Below, piece after piece: positions 1-9,900 of a stretch of 64,000 nucleotides of DNA. The notes beneath the pieces were generated by a model, which was not told the DNA's origin, ran no database searches, and was given only the letters and a program-made list of their open reading frames with translations. Origin of the DNA: Aldrovandia affinis (Eukaryota > Chordata > Actinopteri > Notacanthiformes > Halosauridae); assembly GCA_029706075.1 (NCBI GenBank), contig JAINUG010000324.1, forward strand, positions 362,115 to 426,114, read 5' to 3'. The position numbers and the translations under genes were made by a program. Every line of letters starts with the position of its first letter. The stretch's first letter is position 1.

Positions 1-220
1 TATCAAATCCCAGAGAAGTTGCGAGGCCGGTGATTAAAAAGAAAAGGAGAAGGAGAGAGCGATGCGGATGTTGAAAGGGCCCGTGTCTGTGTTACATCTC
101 TCTGGGGGCGGAGCGCGTGGGCTTCAGCGTGCGATCGGAGAGAGCGGTCCTCCAGGGCCACGCCGAGCTCTCGTTAGGGGTCTAAGAGTGGGGCCACTCA
201 GGTAGGGGCTCCACAGACAT
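1..220. other. Single-copy sequence, no gene seen
   Basis: Moderately GC-rich sequence that leads into the 29-bp minisatellite. No splice-flanked open frame, RNA gene or transposon end is recognisable here. Confidence 0.5.
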
Positions 221-771
221 GTGGTTCTGTGTGGCTCAGTAGGTAGAGCGTGGTTCTGTGTGGCTCAGTAGGTAGAGCGTGGTTCTGTGTGGCTCAGTAG
301 GTAGAGCATGGTTCTGTGTGGCTCAGTAGGTAGAGCGTGGTTCTGTGTGGCTCAGTAGGTAGAGTGTGGTTCTGTGTGGCTCCGTAGGTAGAGTGTGGTT
401 CTGTGTGGCTCAGTAGGTAGAGTGTGGTTCTGTGTGGCTCAGTAGGTAGAGTGTGGTTCTGGGTGGCTCAGTAGGTAGAGCATGGTTCTGTGTGGCTCCG
501 TAGGTAGAGTGTGGTTCTGTCTGGCTCAGTAGGTAGAGCATGGTTCTGTGTGGCTCAGTAGGTAGAGTGTGGTTCTGTGTGGCTCAGTAGGTAGAGCATG
601 GTTCTGTGTGGCTCAGTAGGTAGAGCATGGTTCTGTCTGGCTCAGTAGGTGGAGCATGGTTCTGTGTGGCTCAGTAGGCAGAGCGTGGTTCTGTGTGGCT
701 CAGTAGGTAGAGCGTGGTTCTGTCTGGCTCAGTAGGCAGAGCGTGGTTCTGTGTGGCTCAGTAGGTAGAGC
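221..771 (+). repeat. 29-bp minisatellite made of a SINE tRNA-like head, 19 units
   Basis: Nineteen head-to-tail copies of a 29-bp unit start at 221, 250, 279 and so on to 743, with strict 29-bp spacing and no insertion or deletion. Each unit contains TGGCTCAGTAGGTAGAGC or a close variant, which matches a tRNA-type RNA polymerase III A box. The last unit runs directly into the complete SINE that ends at about 909, so the array is an expansion of that SINE's 5' end. Units differ at a few fixed places: first base G or A, TGTGTGG or TGTCTGG, CTCAG or CTCCG, GGTAG or GGCAG, and last base C or T. The units can therefore be typed individually. The other copy of this SINE, at 30954, has one unit only. 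Confidence 0.95.
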
Positions 772-909
772 ACGGCGTTGGCAACGCTTAGGTTGTGGGT
801 TCAATTCCCACTGGCGCCACATATACAAAAAAAGATATATATGCATTCACTACTGTAAGTCGCTTTGGATAAAAGCGTCTGCTAAATGGCGTATATTATT
901 ATATTACAT
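743..909 (+). mobile_element. tRNA-derived SINE, complete copy at the end of the minisatellite
   Basis: The copy has an A box (TGGCTCAGTAGG, about 753-764), a B box (GGGTTCAATTCCC, about 797-809), a short AT-rich joint and a tail at 855-888 with the GCGTCTGCTAAATG motif typical of fish SINEs. It ends in a short TATTA-rich stretch. SINEs of this type are transcribed by RNA polymerase III and moved by a partner LINE. The copy is near-identical in layout to 30954-31120. It encodes no protein. The exact family name would need a repeat library; calling it a tRNA-SINE is firm. Confidence 0.9.
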
Positions 910-2370
910 CCTCAGTCAACAACACGGGCCCTTTTAGATCGCACAGCTACGGCAGCAGCCTGGCCCGACCTGGCCACCCTCTCTCCCCACGGCCTGAATC
1001 CAGAACGCGAATACAGCACAGGTGATGGTGACGGGTGACAGGTGACTGTGGCCACAGGTGTGCCCTGCTGCATCTCCTCACAACGGCTTTCTGCAATCAA
1101 CTCTCCGCGAGCGGACTGCTGTAGGACCAGCTGAGCGCGGTCCGTGCTGTCAGAGGCGGCAATTATGTCACTTTATTTTTGACACCCTTGCCTAGATCTC
1201 GCTGCTATGGTATTGATGCATGATGATATTTCCTTGTGCACTTAAAGCGTTTTTGTTTGTGTTTTTTTGCCACGGTACACCGTGAAAGCACACGCTGCCG
1301 GAAAGCGGTTTCAGCCAATCGGCATCGAGGAGCTATCCGTTTTATCCACAAAGCGTATGAAACGAACAGGGACCGAGGGTCAGATAAGAGCCCCGGCTCT
1401 TCTCTCCTCAGAACCGTATTTTTTGTCTTTTATTCTCGTCCTTCGCTCTTTTTGTTTTGCTTCTTCTTTCAGCAGAGGAGGAAGCGACTGAAGTGCGCGC
1501 TGCTGCATTGTGGGGCAAATTGGCAGGCTCTCAACGCGATAAGAGATTCGTGCCACGATTCCTCCAGCCGGGACAAAGTGTGATATCTGCGAGGATAACA
1601 CCCACGGTGTCTCTGAAGAAGAGGACGGATTCCATTAGAACAAAAACAATTTTTAAAAGGGGCGGCGCCGATCCGACACCAACACAGATGTGCGAATCAC
1701 ACGGCACCGGGTTGGCGCAGGGACGCACTTGCCAATAGATATATGCTAATTAAATGTTTCTACTGATGCTAGTTGAAGGACTTGGAATGGAAGCTTGTCA
1801 ACTTTCTGAACAAATTATACTGGGAGGGTGAACTTTCGGTTCATCCGCCGATCAATTAGCATAACTTGCACATTCAAACTAAGTGTGATATCGGGAGTTA
1901 TTTTTCAACATGTCTTGCGGTGACAGATGTGTGCGCTAATTTATTTTGACATTTTGAAGGTCTACAGGAGTTCACTTGCATTCATATATATTATTTATTT
2001 GCGTATCTACTTATCGCAGCACGGGAAACTTTACAGGGAAACGGGGGAATTTTAAAACAAGAAATTGCATCGCGTGTATTCTGGTTCGCAAAGCCAAGTG
2101 TTTTGATCTTGTAATTTTATGGCTGGGCAAAAACAAACAAACATGCGTACAGCTTTTTCAACGCAAGAGTAAACACTACAATTTGAAGGGATTTGTATCT
2201 GTTTTTACATTTCCCCACCCGCTTTGCTTGTGGATCCAAGGACTTATTGCCCATAGCCTATTTTCATAAATGAGCATCGCTTGTGCCAAAACAGGGCTTT
2301 GAAGCTTTTTCTGAGACAGGATCTCTGCTAAGTGCTTAAAGTAAAACAAAAGACCAGTGTTGGAACTCAG
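910..2370. other. Single-copy sequence, no gene recognised
   Basis: Mixed-composition DNA. An acceptor-like polypyrimidine-CAG lies at about 1450-1472 on the plus strand, followed by an open stretch, but the translation matches nothing known to me and no convincing donor follows. The part from 1740 to 2330 is AT-rich. No transposon ends were recognised. Confidence 0.4.
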
Positions 2371-2502
2371 AAAGAGAGGGAGGGAGACAGAGAGAGAGAG
2401 AGAGAGAGAGAGAAGGAAGAGAGAGAGAGGAGGGAGAGAGAGAGAGAGAGAGAGAGGGAGGGAGGGAGGGAGGGAGAGAGAGAGAGGGAGAGAGAGAGAG
2501 AG
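2371..2502. repeat. GA/GGGA microsatellite
   Basis: An imperfect (GA)n tract mixed with GGGA repeats, almost purely purine on the plus strand. The open frames across it (Arg-Glu on plus, Ser-Leu on minus) are repeat translation and not genes. Confidence 0.95.
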
Positions 2503-2989
2503 CGCACATCTGTTTGTATTAATAGATGACAGTGCCCAGGTCTGCCTCTGCATGGTGGAAAATGACTATATCTCCAGCGCGGCCAAACTCCCCACAATTC
2601 CCCAAACTCCGCTCATTTCACTCCAATTAGCCCGCCCTCGGACAGAAGAGGCCTCGTCACTCAGCCTCCTCACAGCCGTCGCTCCAGCTGAGCGGCCCTC
2701 TACCCCCGTCCCGGGGTAAAGGAAAGGAGGAACAAAATCTGTTTTTACAGCAAACGCTCCTTAAACAGTCATAAATGAGGCTGTGAGACCTCCTGTGAGA
2801 AGGCCATTAAGCAGCTGGGGGGGTGGTTACTCATAGGCCACTCAGAGGGGGGATTGAGGCTGGATCAGCATTTCAATCCCAGACGACTCCTGCCTAATGC
2901 CTCGTAGTACAGTCACCGGCTCGGGCCTGGGTCGAGTCACTGACCGAGCCTGAGAGACGGAGTGGGCGGATTCTGGAGCTGCTGTATCA

Positions 2990-3029
2990 CAACCCCAACC
3001 ACAACCCCAACCCCAACCCCCCCGCCCCT
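2990..3029. repeat. Short CCCCAA-type C-rich tract
   Basis: Four or five AACCCC repeats end in a run of C. The minus strand has closely spaced G4-G7 runs and could form a G-quadruplex. It is not the vertebrate telomere repeat, which is CCCTAA. Confidence 0.8.
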
Positions 3030-3159
3030 CCAGGGACAGGCCCGCCGAGCCGATCACCGATGTCGCCATCCATCATGTCAAACCCAGAACCCAGCATCTG
3101 ACCCAAATCAATTAAAACAGACAGAGAAAATGTAGGCCATCAGGAGACAGGAAATAGTT

Positions 3160-3208
3160 TTTCTCTCTCTATCTCTCTCTCTATCTCTCTCCCTCTCTCA
3201 CTCACTCT
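3160..3208. repeat. CT microsatellite, imperfect
   Basis: (CT)n interrupted by ATCT and CCCT units. It is flanked by ordinary sequence with no gene signal. Confidence 0.85.
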
Positions 3209-3535
3209 TTCTGCACCTTTCGCTTTCCCGAGACTTCCTCGCCTACGCTAAAAGCGTTCTGGGTTCAAGGCCAGCCGATTGCTAAATTCTGTGCTATTCT
3301 GACCCTCTAGTGGTAGATGTGTAAGTCACAAAGTGCCTGCGAGGCTACATGTTCTGAAGCCAGTGCTTCGCAAGAGCAGAGGTGAGATCTTCCACTGTCG
3401 CTGTCGCTTCCTGCAAACCCCCCTAAAAAACAACCGAGGAGCCCATCTGGCTGGGGCTGTAATCAAACATGGCAGAAACACTTCTCACTGGTACCATCCC
3501 CCCACATCTCCCCAGTCTCCGTCTCCCTTCTGTTT

Positions 3536-3537
<2 letters not shown>

Positions 3538-3571
<34 letters not shown>
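3538..3571. repeat. CT microsatellite
   Basis: About 14 CT units with one GTCT interruption. Confidence 0.9.
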
Positions 3572-4039
3572 ATGAGATTCTTTCCCCCACTTACCCCCAA
3601 ATGAAGTAGCTTAATTGTCAGTTTCACTTTAGGAAGTGACTGTATCGAGTTCCGGGCGAGAAGCCAGCCTCTGATTTCCGTGACAAAGCTTTTGAAATAA
3701 GGCCCCAAAAGGAGCGGGCGAAAAAGGAATGTTTGTTGATTTCTCAGAGGTTCACTTACTTACTATTTATTTATTTACCCCCTCCCCCCGCCTCCCTCTT
3801 CATATTCTAAAGAGGCTGAAAGTCCAGGTAAGCACATAGCAGTGAGAGGAGTCTTCTGAAAACTGACAGAGTGCTTCATCATTTTCCTTTCATCTTTGCA
3901 TGCAAGTGCTTTTCCAGCTTGCCTGTTTACAGTATAATACAGTAGCATGTAACATAAATGTTTCATGACCAATTACCCAAGGTTATGGATGAACATAGTT
4001 AAACAAGGTATACTTGGGCATGTATATATATATATATAT

Positions 4040-4584
4040 GTAACTGCCGAAATAAAGGAAACATTAAGCGGCTTAATAAGGAGTTGGGCCACCACGAGCT
4101 GCCAGAACAGCTTCAATGCAACTTGGCATAGATTCTACAAGTGTCTAGAACTCTATTGGAGGTATGCAAAATCATTCTTCCACAAGAAATTACATCATTT
4201 GGTGTTTTGTTGATTGTGGTGGAAAACGCAGTCTCAGACGCCGCTCCAGAATCTCCCATAAGTGTTTAAATGGGTCAAGATCTGGTGACTGAGACGGCCA
4301 TGGCATATAGTTTACATCGTTTTCAGACTCATCGAACCATTCAAGGCCATTCGTGCCCTGTGGATGGGGGCACTATCATCCTGGATGGGAGACCACTCCC
4401 ATCAGGATAGAAATGCTTCACCACAGGGTGAAGGTGATCACTCAGAATGTATTTCTTGGAGTTTGACTTGCCCTATTGGGCTTGAGTGAACCTAAACCGT
4501 GGCAGGAAAATGCACCACACACCATAACAGAGTCGCCAGTATCCCTCATTTACTCAAGTGTTTATTTTATTTTGGCACTTACCT
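4040..4584 (-). mobile_element. Tc1-like transposon remnant with both terminal repeats
   Basis: The left end (about 4040-4065, GTAACTGCCGAAATAAAGG) and the right end (about 4558-4584, reading inward CAGGTAAGTGCCAAAATAAA on the minus strand) are inverted copies of each other. Between them the minus strand carries broken transposase sequence of the Tc1/mariner DDE family. HLWEILERRLR is visible at about 4225-4260, just after a decayed SPDLNP-type catalytic motif. Full Tc1 elements are about 1.6 kb, so at ~545 bp this copy keeps only the last part of the transposase, with stops and shifts. It is therefore a non-autonomous or dead copy. It sits directly between a (TA)n run on the left and a (TG)n run on the right, which fits insertion at a TA target. 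A second copy of the same family is at 49876-50142. Confidence 0.85.
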
Positions 4585-4705
4585 GTGTGTGTGTGTGTGT
4601 GTGTGTCTATATATATATATATATAGAGAGATATATATATATATATAGAGATATATATATATATATATAGAGAGAGATATATATATATATAGATATAGTC
4701 GACAT

Positions 4706-4769
<64 letters not shown>
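4584..4769. repeat. Compound microsatellite: (TG)n - (AT/AGAG)n - (CA)n
   Basis: (TG)~11 at 4584-4606 is followed by about 90 bp of AT repeats with AGAG interruptions, then (CA)~32 at 4705-4769. The TG and CA arms are complementary, so the block is an imperfect inverted repeat able to fold back. It starts exactly at the right end of the Tc1-like element. Confidence 0.95.
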
Positions 4770-4772
<3 letters not shown>

Positions 4773-5149
4773 TGCAATAAAAAGTGCATTCTCAGGCTCT
4801 TCTCATCCATCACCCAGACAGGGCATGGCCACCAACGCTAGCATAATGAATTCATCCACACACTTTTTGAGGATAGGTATTGGGTGTTTGGGAGACAAGG
4901 GGAGGGTGGGGTTAGGCCATTTCAGCGCGACAGAACGTACGGCAAGAGAACATAAGCCTTCAATCGATATCCGATGTCCACTGAACACCGAGGCCCAAAA
5001 CTCAAGTCTCCGGGTTCAGCGGTTGTGCACAATGGCAGAGCTTCTCCCGTTGTGCACCTTTTCTTTGACTGGACCGGTCCGGCGGTTTTGGGTTTTAGGC
5101 CTCAGGGAGACATGGAGACATAAGGTAACATAAGGAACACCCCTGCAGT

Positions 5150-5337
5150 CTGTACGACAGGGTTACTCAAATCTGGCCCACGAATCCAACTCCGGTCCTG
5201 GTTTTCCCCTTCTCTCAGGTAGTTAATTGAACAGTTAGCGCAACTGATCGGCCAGCGCGTCTTCACACCCGACCCCCAGGTAAAGGGAGTGTTGAAAAAC
5301 AGGAGCGCTCGGCGCTCGGAGTAACCCTGCTGTACCG
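5150..5337. mobile_element. hAT-like MITE with 8-bp target duplication
   Basis: The element proper is 5158-5329 (172 bp). Its ends are inverted: CAGGGTTACTC at 5158-5168 and GAGTAACCCTG at 5319-5329. Flanking octamers CTGTACGA (5150-5157) and CTGTACCG (5330-5337) match at six of eight positions. Eight-bp duplications and CAG...CTG ends are the hallmark of hAT-superfamily transposons. It has no coding capacity, so it is a non-autonomous element. The inside (TCTGGCCCACGAATCCAAC) also resembles non-autonomous hAT-type fish repeats known to me. Confidence 0.8.
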
Positions 5338-6635
5338 AGCAAAACACACACGCCCGCTGGATCTCCTGTGTGTATTTATTTAGTAAAAGGCGTTCAATGG
5401 AGTAGGACGAGATCCAACCACAGCAGCCATGGCCACAGCCCATGCTGCTGAAAGAAGCATGCGATGACCCTGCCGAAGCAAAACCTGGAGCGGTTCGCAG
5501 GCCACAGTTCCGTCCTGGGTTCCGTGGACACGGATTGGACTTTCCAAATCGACGGAGCGTTTGTTCTTATCAATGCGGGCCTGAAGGAGGAATGTTTGAC
5601 AAACACCAGGGCCCTGTGTTTATAGGGTTGTTTATAGGTTTTAGGTTTTTTTTTTGCTGACGGACTGTAAGTATCTGCAAAGCGAGCGGTAGTTAACGCC
5701 TCTGGAGGACTGCGCGCTCGGGGGGTGTGTTCGAAGATGAAAGGATGGACTAAGCAGGATACAGAGCATAATGCAGCCATCGCTAATGCACCTACAACAA
5801 AGCAGAGGACGGCGGGGAAAACAAAAGGCCGGCGGAAGAACAGGTGCATTGAGGAATTCTGAAGAGCCCTTTGAATTTCAGAGACAAAATGAAATGTACC
5901 TTTTTTTTTTTCACGCAGACCTGTGAGGATGTGCAACACTTACAAGACCTTTAAGAACGGCGCGCTCGCCAGTGTGTGCTGTAAAACGAAGCGTGAGCCT
6001 TGGATAATTTGCACGAAAGGACAATACGAGCGGGGGGAAGGTATATGTGTGGTTGTAAATCAGCCATGCAACTGCCACACACCGAAATGATGAGAGCAGA
6101 AATATGATCTAATTATTCAGCGCTGAGTTTTGTGTGGATGTGTAGTTCAGGCTTCTCGTAATTGTTTAACCGCGTTAATTGCCACAACGCAATTTACGAT
6201 GATTAGCCGCGCTGCAAAAGCAGGTGTGCGAGGGGAAATTGTGCACTTTGTTTGACAATGAGGGAGATCGTCACGTTCAGAGGTTGTGCTGTGAAGCATA
6301 TCTCTCAAACTATTTATTCCTGATGTTTACCTTTAGTCTTTTTTTTCTTCTTCTTGTTTTTGTGAGGGTTTGCACCAGAATATGAAACCTTACTTTTTAT
6401 CTGCACATCGTTCAATGAATCATGCGTTTTGTTCCTCCAGATTGTATTTTTTTAACCTTGGAATGTTCTGGAGGGACAAGTCCTGGAAGCTGTTCCGGAG
6501 CCAGGCCCAGCTTTGTTACAGGATCGATTTGTACTCTAGAGACTTCCGGAAGGACGCTGCTATTTTGTTCCAGGTGTAGCACAGTTTTTTTTTTTTTTTT
6601 GGAGTATTCTTAAGACAACATTCATGTTGACTGGA
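5338..6635. other. Single-copy sequence, no gene recognised
   Basis: Non-repetitive DNA between the MITE and the G-rich run beside the formin exon. The next downstream exon of the gene (expected to start with the SIFLG-type continuation of the FH2 domain, minus strand) was looked for here and further left, and not found. A T-run lies at about 6585-6600. Confidence 0.4.
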
Positions 6636-6639
6636 ACAT

Positions 6640-6672
6640 GGGGGCACGGGGGGCTGGGGGGCAGGAGGGGGG
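6640..6672 (+). other. Potential G-quadruplex next to the exon's donor site
   Basis: Four runs of five to six G, separated by two to five bases, lie on the plus strand. This is the template strand for the minus-strand formin gene. It begins 8 bp past the donor GT of the exon. Confidence 0.7.
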
Positions 6673-6680
6673 TCACTTAC

Positions 6681-6782
6681 ACAGATTCTGAGCCGTCTTG
6701 GAATCCAGGATCCTCAGCTCTTTCGCCTTTTTCTTGAACTGGTTCAATCTCCTGTTGTCCGTTTCATCCACATCCTTTTTCA
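6681..6782 (-). CDS. diaph2: Internal exon of a Diaphanous-family formin (start of FH2 domain)
   Basis: On the minus strand a polypyrimidine tract ending in TTTGCAG is followed by 102 open bases and then the donor GTAAGTG. Two bases complete a codon from the previous exon, 33 codons follow (Lys-Lys-Asp-Val at the start, Thr-Ala-Gln-Asn-Leu at the end), and one base T is left over, so both introns are phase 1. The stretch KELRILDSKTAQNL is diagnostic of Diaphanous formins. In these it opens the FH2 domain and is followed by Ser, which agrees with the leftover T. Diaphanous formins are Rho-GTPase effectors in the cytoplasm that nucleate and elongate straight actin filaments and stabilise microtubules; the FH2 ring holds the barbed end. 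KELRIL points to DIAPH2 more than DIAPH1 (KELKVL) or DIAPH3, but that is from memory of the family. The paralogue is uncertain (about 0.6); membership of the family is near certain. The acidic linker before the motif looks divergent. No neighbouring exon lies in the window. Confidence 0.85.
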
Positions 6783-6820
6783 CTGCAAAGGGAGAGAAAG
6801 AGAGAGAGAAAGAGAGAGCA
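6783..6820 (-). promoter_or_regulatory. Splice acceptor and polypyrimidine tract of the formin exon
   Basis: Read on the minus strand, an almost uninterrupted CT tract of about 33 bases precedes TTTGCAG at the exon border. The tract is itself an imperfect CT microsatellite, so its length may vary between individuals. Confidence 0.8.
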
Positions 6821-6822
6821 AA

Positions 6823-9800
6823 TAAGCAATCAATACCAAAGCTATAAAAAACTATGCAATTTTCTCTACTTTGCAGATTCCTCAGTTCATTTTTTCTCAG
6901 CGCCACATAAAGGAACAATGAATAATTGAGAATATATTCAGACCAATCAAGATGATCTACTTCCTGATTGAAGACTAATTGAGTCATTAGTGGCGAGTGA
7001 CTGCGTACAAGCAATTCATATTCCCTCTAAAAGACCTTAAGCAAGAAGATATTGTAAAACGTATGTGGAAAATCAAACATGGTCTAACAACAATAAAGAA
7101 ATGTCTTATTGGATGCTAGCTGCTCATCTCTTACTGTTTTTCCATTCAGATTCATTTATTTAGTAACGATTAAAATGGCAGACACGGAGCCCAAAATTCG
7201 TTATACTTCCTAAGACACACTCCCAAATTAAAAAGCTACTCAAAATCTTTTTATTTATTTTTTAAATGCACTTATTTAAAAAGTTTGAAGTTTACATATT
7301 AAAGTGCAGCCTTGATGGAAGTTATGAAACATTCAAATAAATTGTATACACAAGATTAATTTATCCATAGCGCTTCAATATGTGACCTAGTGAAGGGATG
7401 GACCCTGTGTGCACTCAGACACACCATTTTGTTTGTCGCATGACAAACTTTACAAAAGGAGAGAAGTGGCAACAGACTGACAACACCTAGGAACTATTTC
7501 AGTGGCAGACCTGCCAGCCTAGGGTCTGTAGTATCTCTGGAAAAAACAAAACAAGTGAGCTGCGCGATTATGGGCTGGAAAAATAATATACAATAACCGA
7601 ATTGTCGCAGCCAAACTCTGGTTTGGGACACCTTCCAGGCGCCTGCGACGTGTGAATGAGGAACCGCAGCATCTCGCTGTGAGCGCTTCGCTGTGACAGC
7701 CTCCAGGTGAGTACCTTTCCCCTGGGCAGTGTCTGAGAGCTATGGAGGCGATCGTGTTACGGCAGCTACTCGATTACTCGAGGTGAGCAATCAGCTGACC
7801 AACGTTGTTCAGCGCGGCACGAAAAAAAACCCACGGTAGTGCTGTGTGCGTCGGACTGCGTGTCAGGGAGCAGTCACAACACTCTGACTGAACATATTTC
7901 TTCTGGGGTAGCATTATGCATCATCACACAACCCAGCACCACCACCCCCCACCCCCACACCACCCCCACCCAAGTGAGTACGGAGGAACAAGAGACACCC
8001 TCCCCACTGCCTCTCACAATACTACCTCCCCCACTGAACGTAATGAAACGGACAGGCCCCTGCAATAGAGCCGGCCCTGGGGAGCGGAAATCCTACCCTT
8101 GAATGTGAGGGGGGAGTGGGAATACTCAGGTGGCTGACAGAAGACTCCTTCCCCGTTCTCTTCTGGGAGCGAGTGCTAATCACCGCGGCTCGTCTATTTA
8201 TTTTAGCCCAAAGGTAGGAATCTCGGGAGGAAATCTAGAACAAACAACCTGCTGTGCTGGAAATATCTGCATACTCGCGAGCAACAATCAAAAGAGGCAC
8301 CGTCTCCGCGCGCCTTGGAGGAGAGGAGCAGCGGGAGGACTGCTGTACCTGTTTCAGCACTCTTCACTGCAGCGGCGCGAGCGGCAGCCTAAACGCGCGC
8401 GCCCGCCCAGCAACAGAGCGGACGCAGCGCCTCCATTTCATCTCTGAAGTCTGAGTGGTTCTGAGGCGAGGCCTTACTTCAATTCCCTTTCCGTGAACCT
8501 GAAAGGGGCTTTCTGTTCAATAACAACAATTAGAAAAAATGTGTAGTGGAAGCAAACAAAAAAAGAGAAAGAATCTTTTTTTTTATATTGGGATGGAAGG
8601 CAATAAGAAAATATAGATACAAGCCACAATATCATGGCCCGAGCATGTTGTGGTTATGGCAGCTTAGGCGACAAGACCAATGGTGTGGTTAGGAAAAATG
8701 ATCAGTGCGAATTTATCTAAATAAATGTCCGGCGCGAATATTAATCTTAAATCATCCTAAACTGCCATTTCATTGGCTGTCGTTCAGCCACCTTTTGGTG
8801 CAGCAACCTTTCCTTTACAAATGAGTTGGGGACGATGACCAGGACTCCAAATACCAAATATTATGTCACTCAGACTTCTGGTTCATGAGGTTCATGTGGC
8901 TTAAGAAAACGTTTTTTTTAGCATTATCTAAAAATGCAGTTTTTGGCCAAAATTCTAATGCACGTGGCTTCCATGTTTTTTGACATATTACTATGATATG
9001 GAGGTACATATCTACAGAATATGACTGTGTAACTATAGGCTGAAAAAAGTTTCAAGTTGAAAAAAAAAAGTAGGACAGAGTAAGCATCAATAGATTTTGC
9101 TTGCACAAATGCTCAATTTAATTTGTTTGACATTTTGCCATCTTTTGACAACTATTCCTTTGCAATTTAGTTAGGCTTTAGTACAAAGAGAATACATACC
9201 AAATTCATAATTGTGGAAAATTCATCATGGTGAATTTTATCGGCCCGATTGCAAAGTTGTACCCCATGAAAAGAGATGTGCAAGACATGTGTCTCTTGAC
9301 TCTAGATTAAAGGGATCAGAAGTTATAGACATCTCATTTGCCATGAGGCCAATGGGTAGGTATGCCAGGTGAGCGCAATCTCTAGGTTCACGCATACCTA
9401 CCAAGTTCGGTGAGGTTTGGATGAATGGTACCGCTTTTATAGCCAATCAAATAGTAGGAAAAAAAGAATGAGAAAACGCAATATGGTTGCTGCATACGAC
9501 CTCCTCTCGCATTTACACAATGCTGGGAAAATATCTAATTTCATTCAGTTCCAGGGTGAAAGGCCCTCTTCTGTGTTTTCTTTCACGGAAGACAGACGTT
9601 CTCAAAACAAAAAAAATACATATACGAAAAGCCACCCCTGTGGTCGGGGACAGGAAACCCCTGGCGATGACATCACAGGCCCATAATACCCAGTTCCGGA
9701 GCAGTGAGCCCTTTATTCGCTGTGCCTCTCACGCAGGGCTTCAGGAAATGTGGGGCTCAGAGGGGAGGACCATAGGGAGGGCCACACAGCTCTAACACCC

Positions 9801-9852
9801 ACCCACCCCCACACCCGCACATGCAGTCGCACCCACCCCCACACCCCACACC

Positions 9853-9900
<48 letters not shown>

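Noticed and set aside
221-771. Regular 29-bp repeats that look CRISPR-like
   Set aside because: The units are directly adjacent with no unique spacers, continue into a SINE, and lie in a vertebrate genome. This is a minisatellite.
1450-1583. Possible plus-strand exon after CTTTCAG at about 1470
   Set aside because: The acceptor is good, but no clear donor follows and the translation resembles no known protein.
2176-2719. Long Ser-Leu and Arg-Glu open frames
   Set aside because: They translate the GA/CT microsatellite. The same applies at 27624-28129, 33217-33641, 34252-34929 and 35526-36050.
2990-3029. Telomere-like repeat
   Set aside because: The unit is CCCCAA, not the vertebrate CCCTAA, and only a few copies are present.
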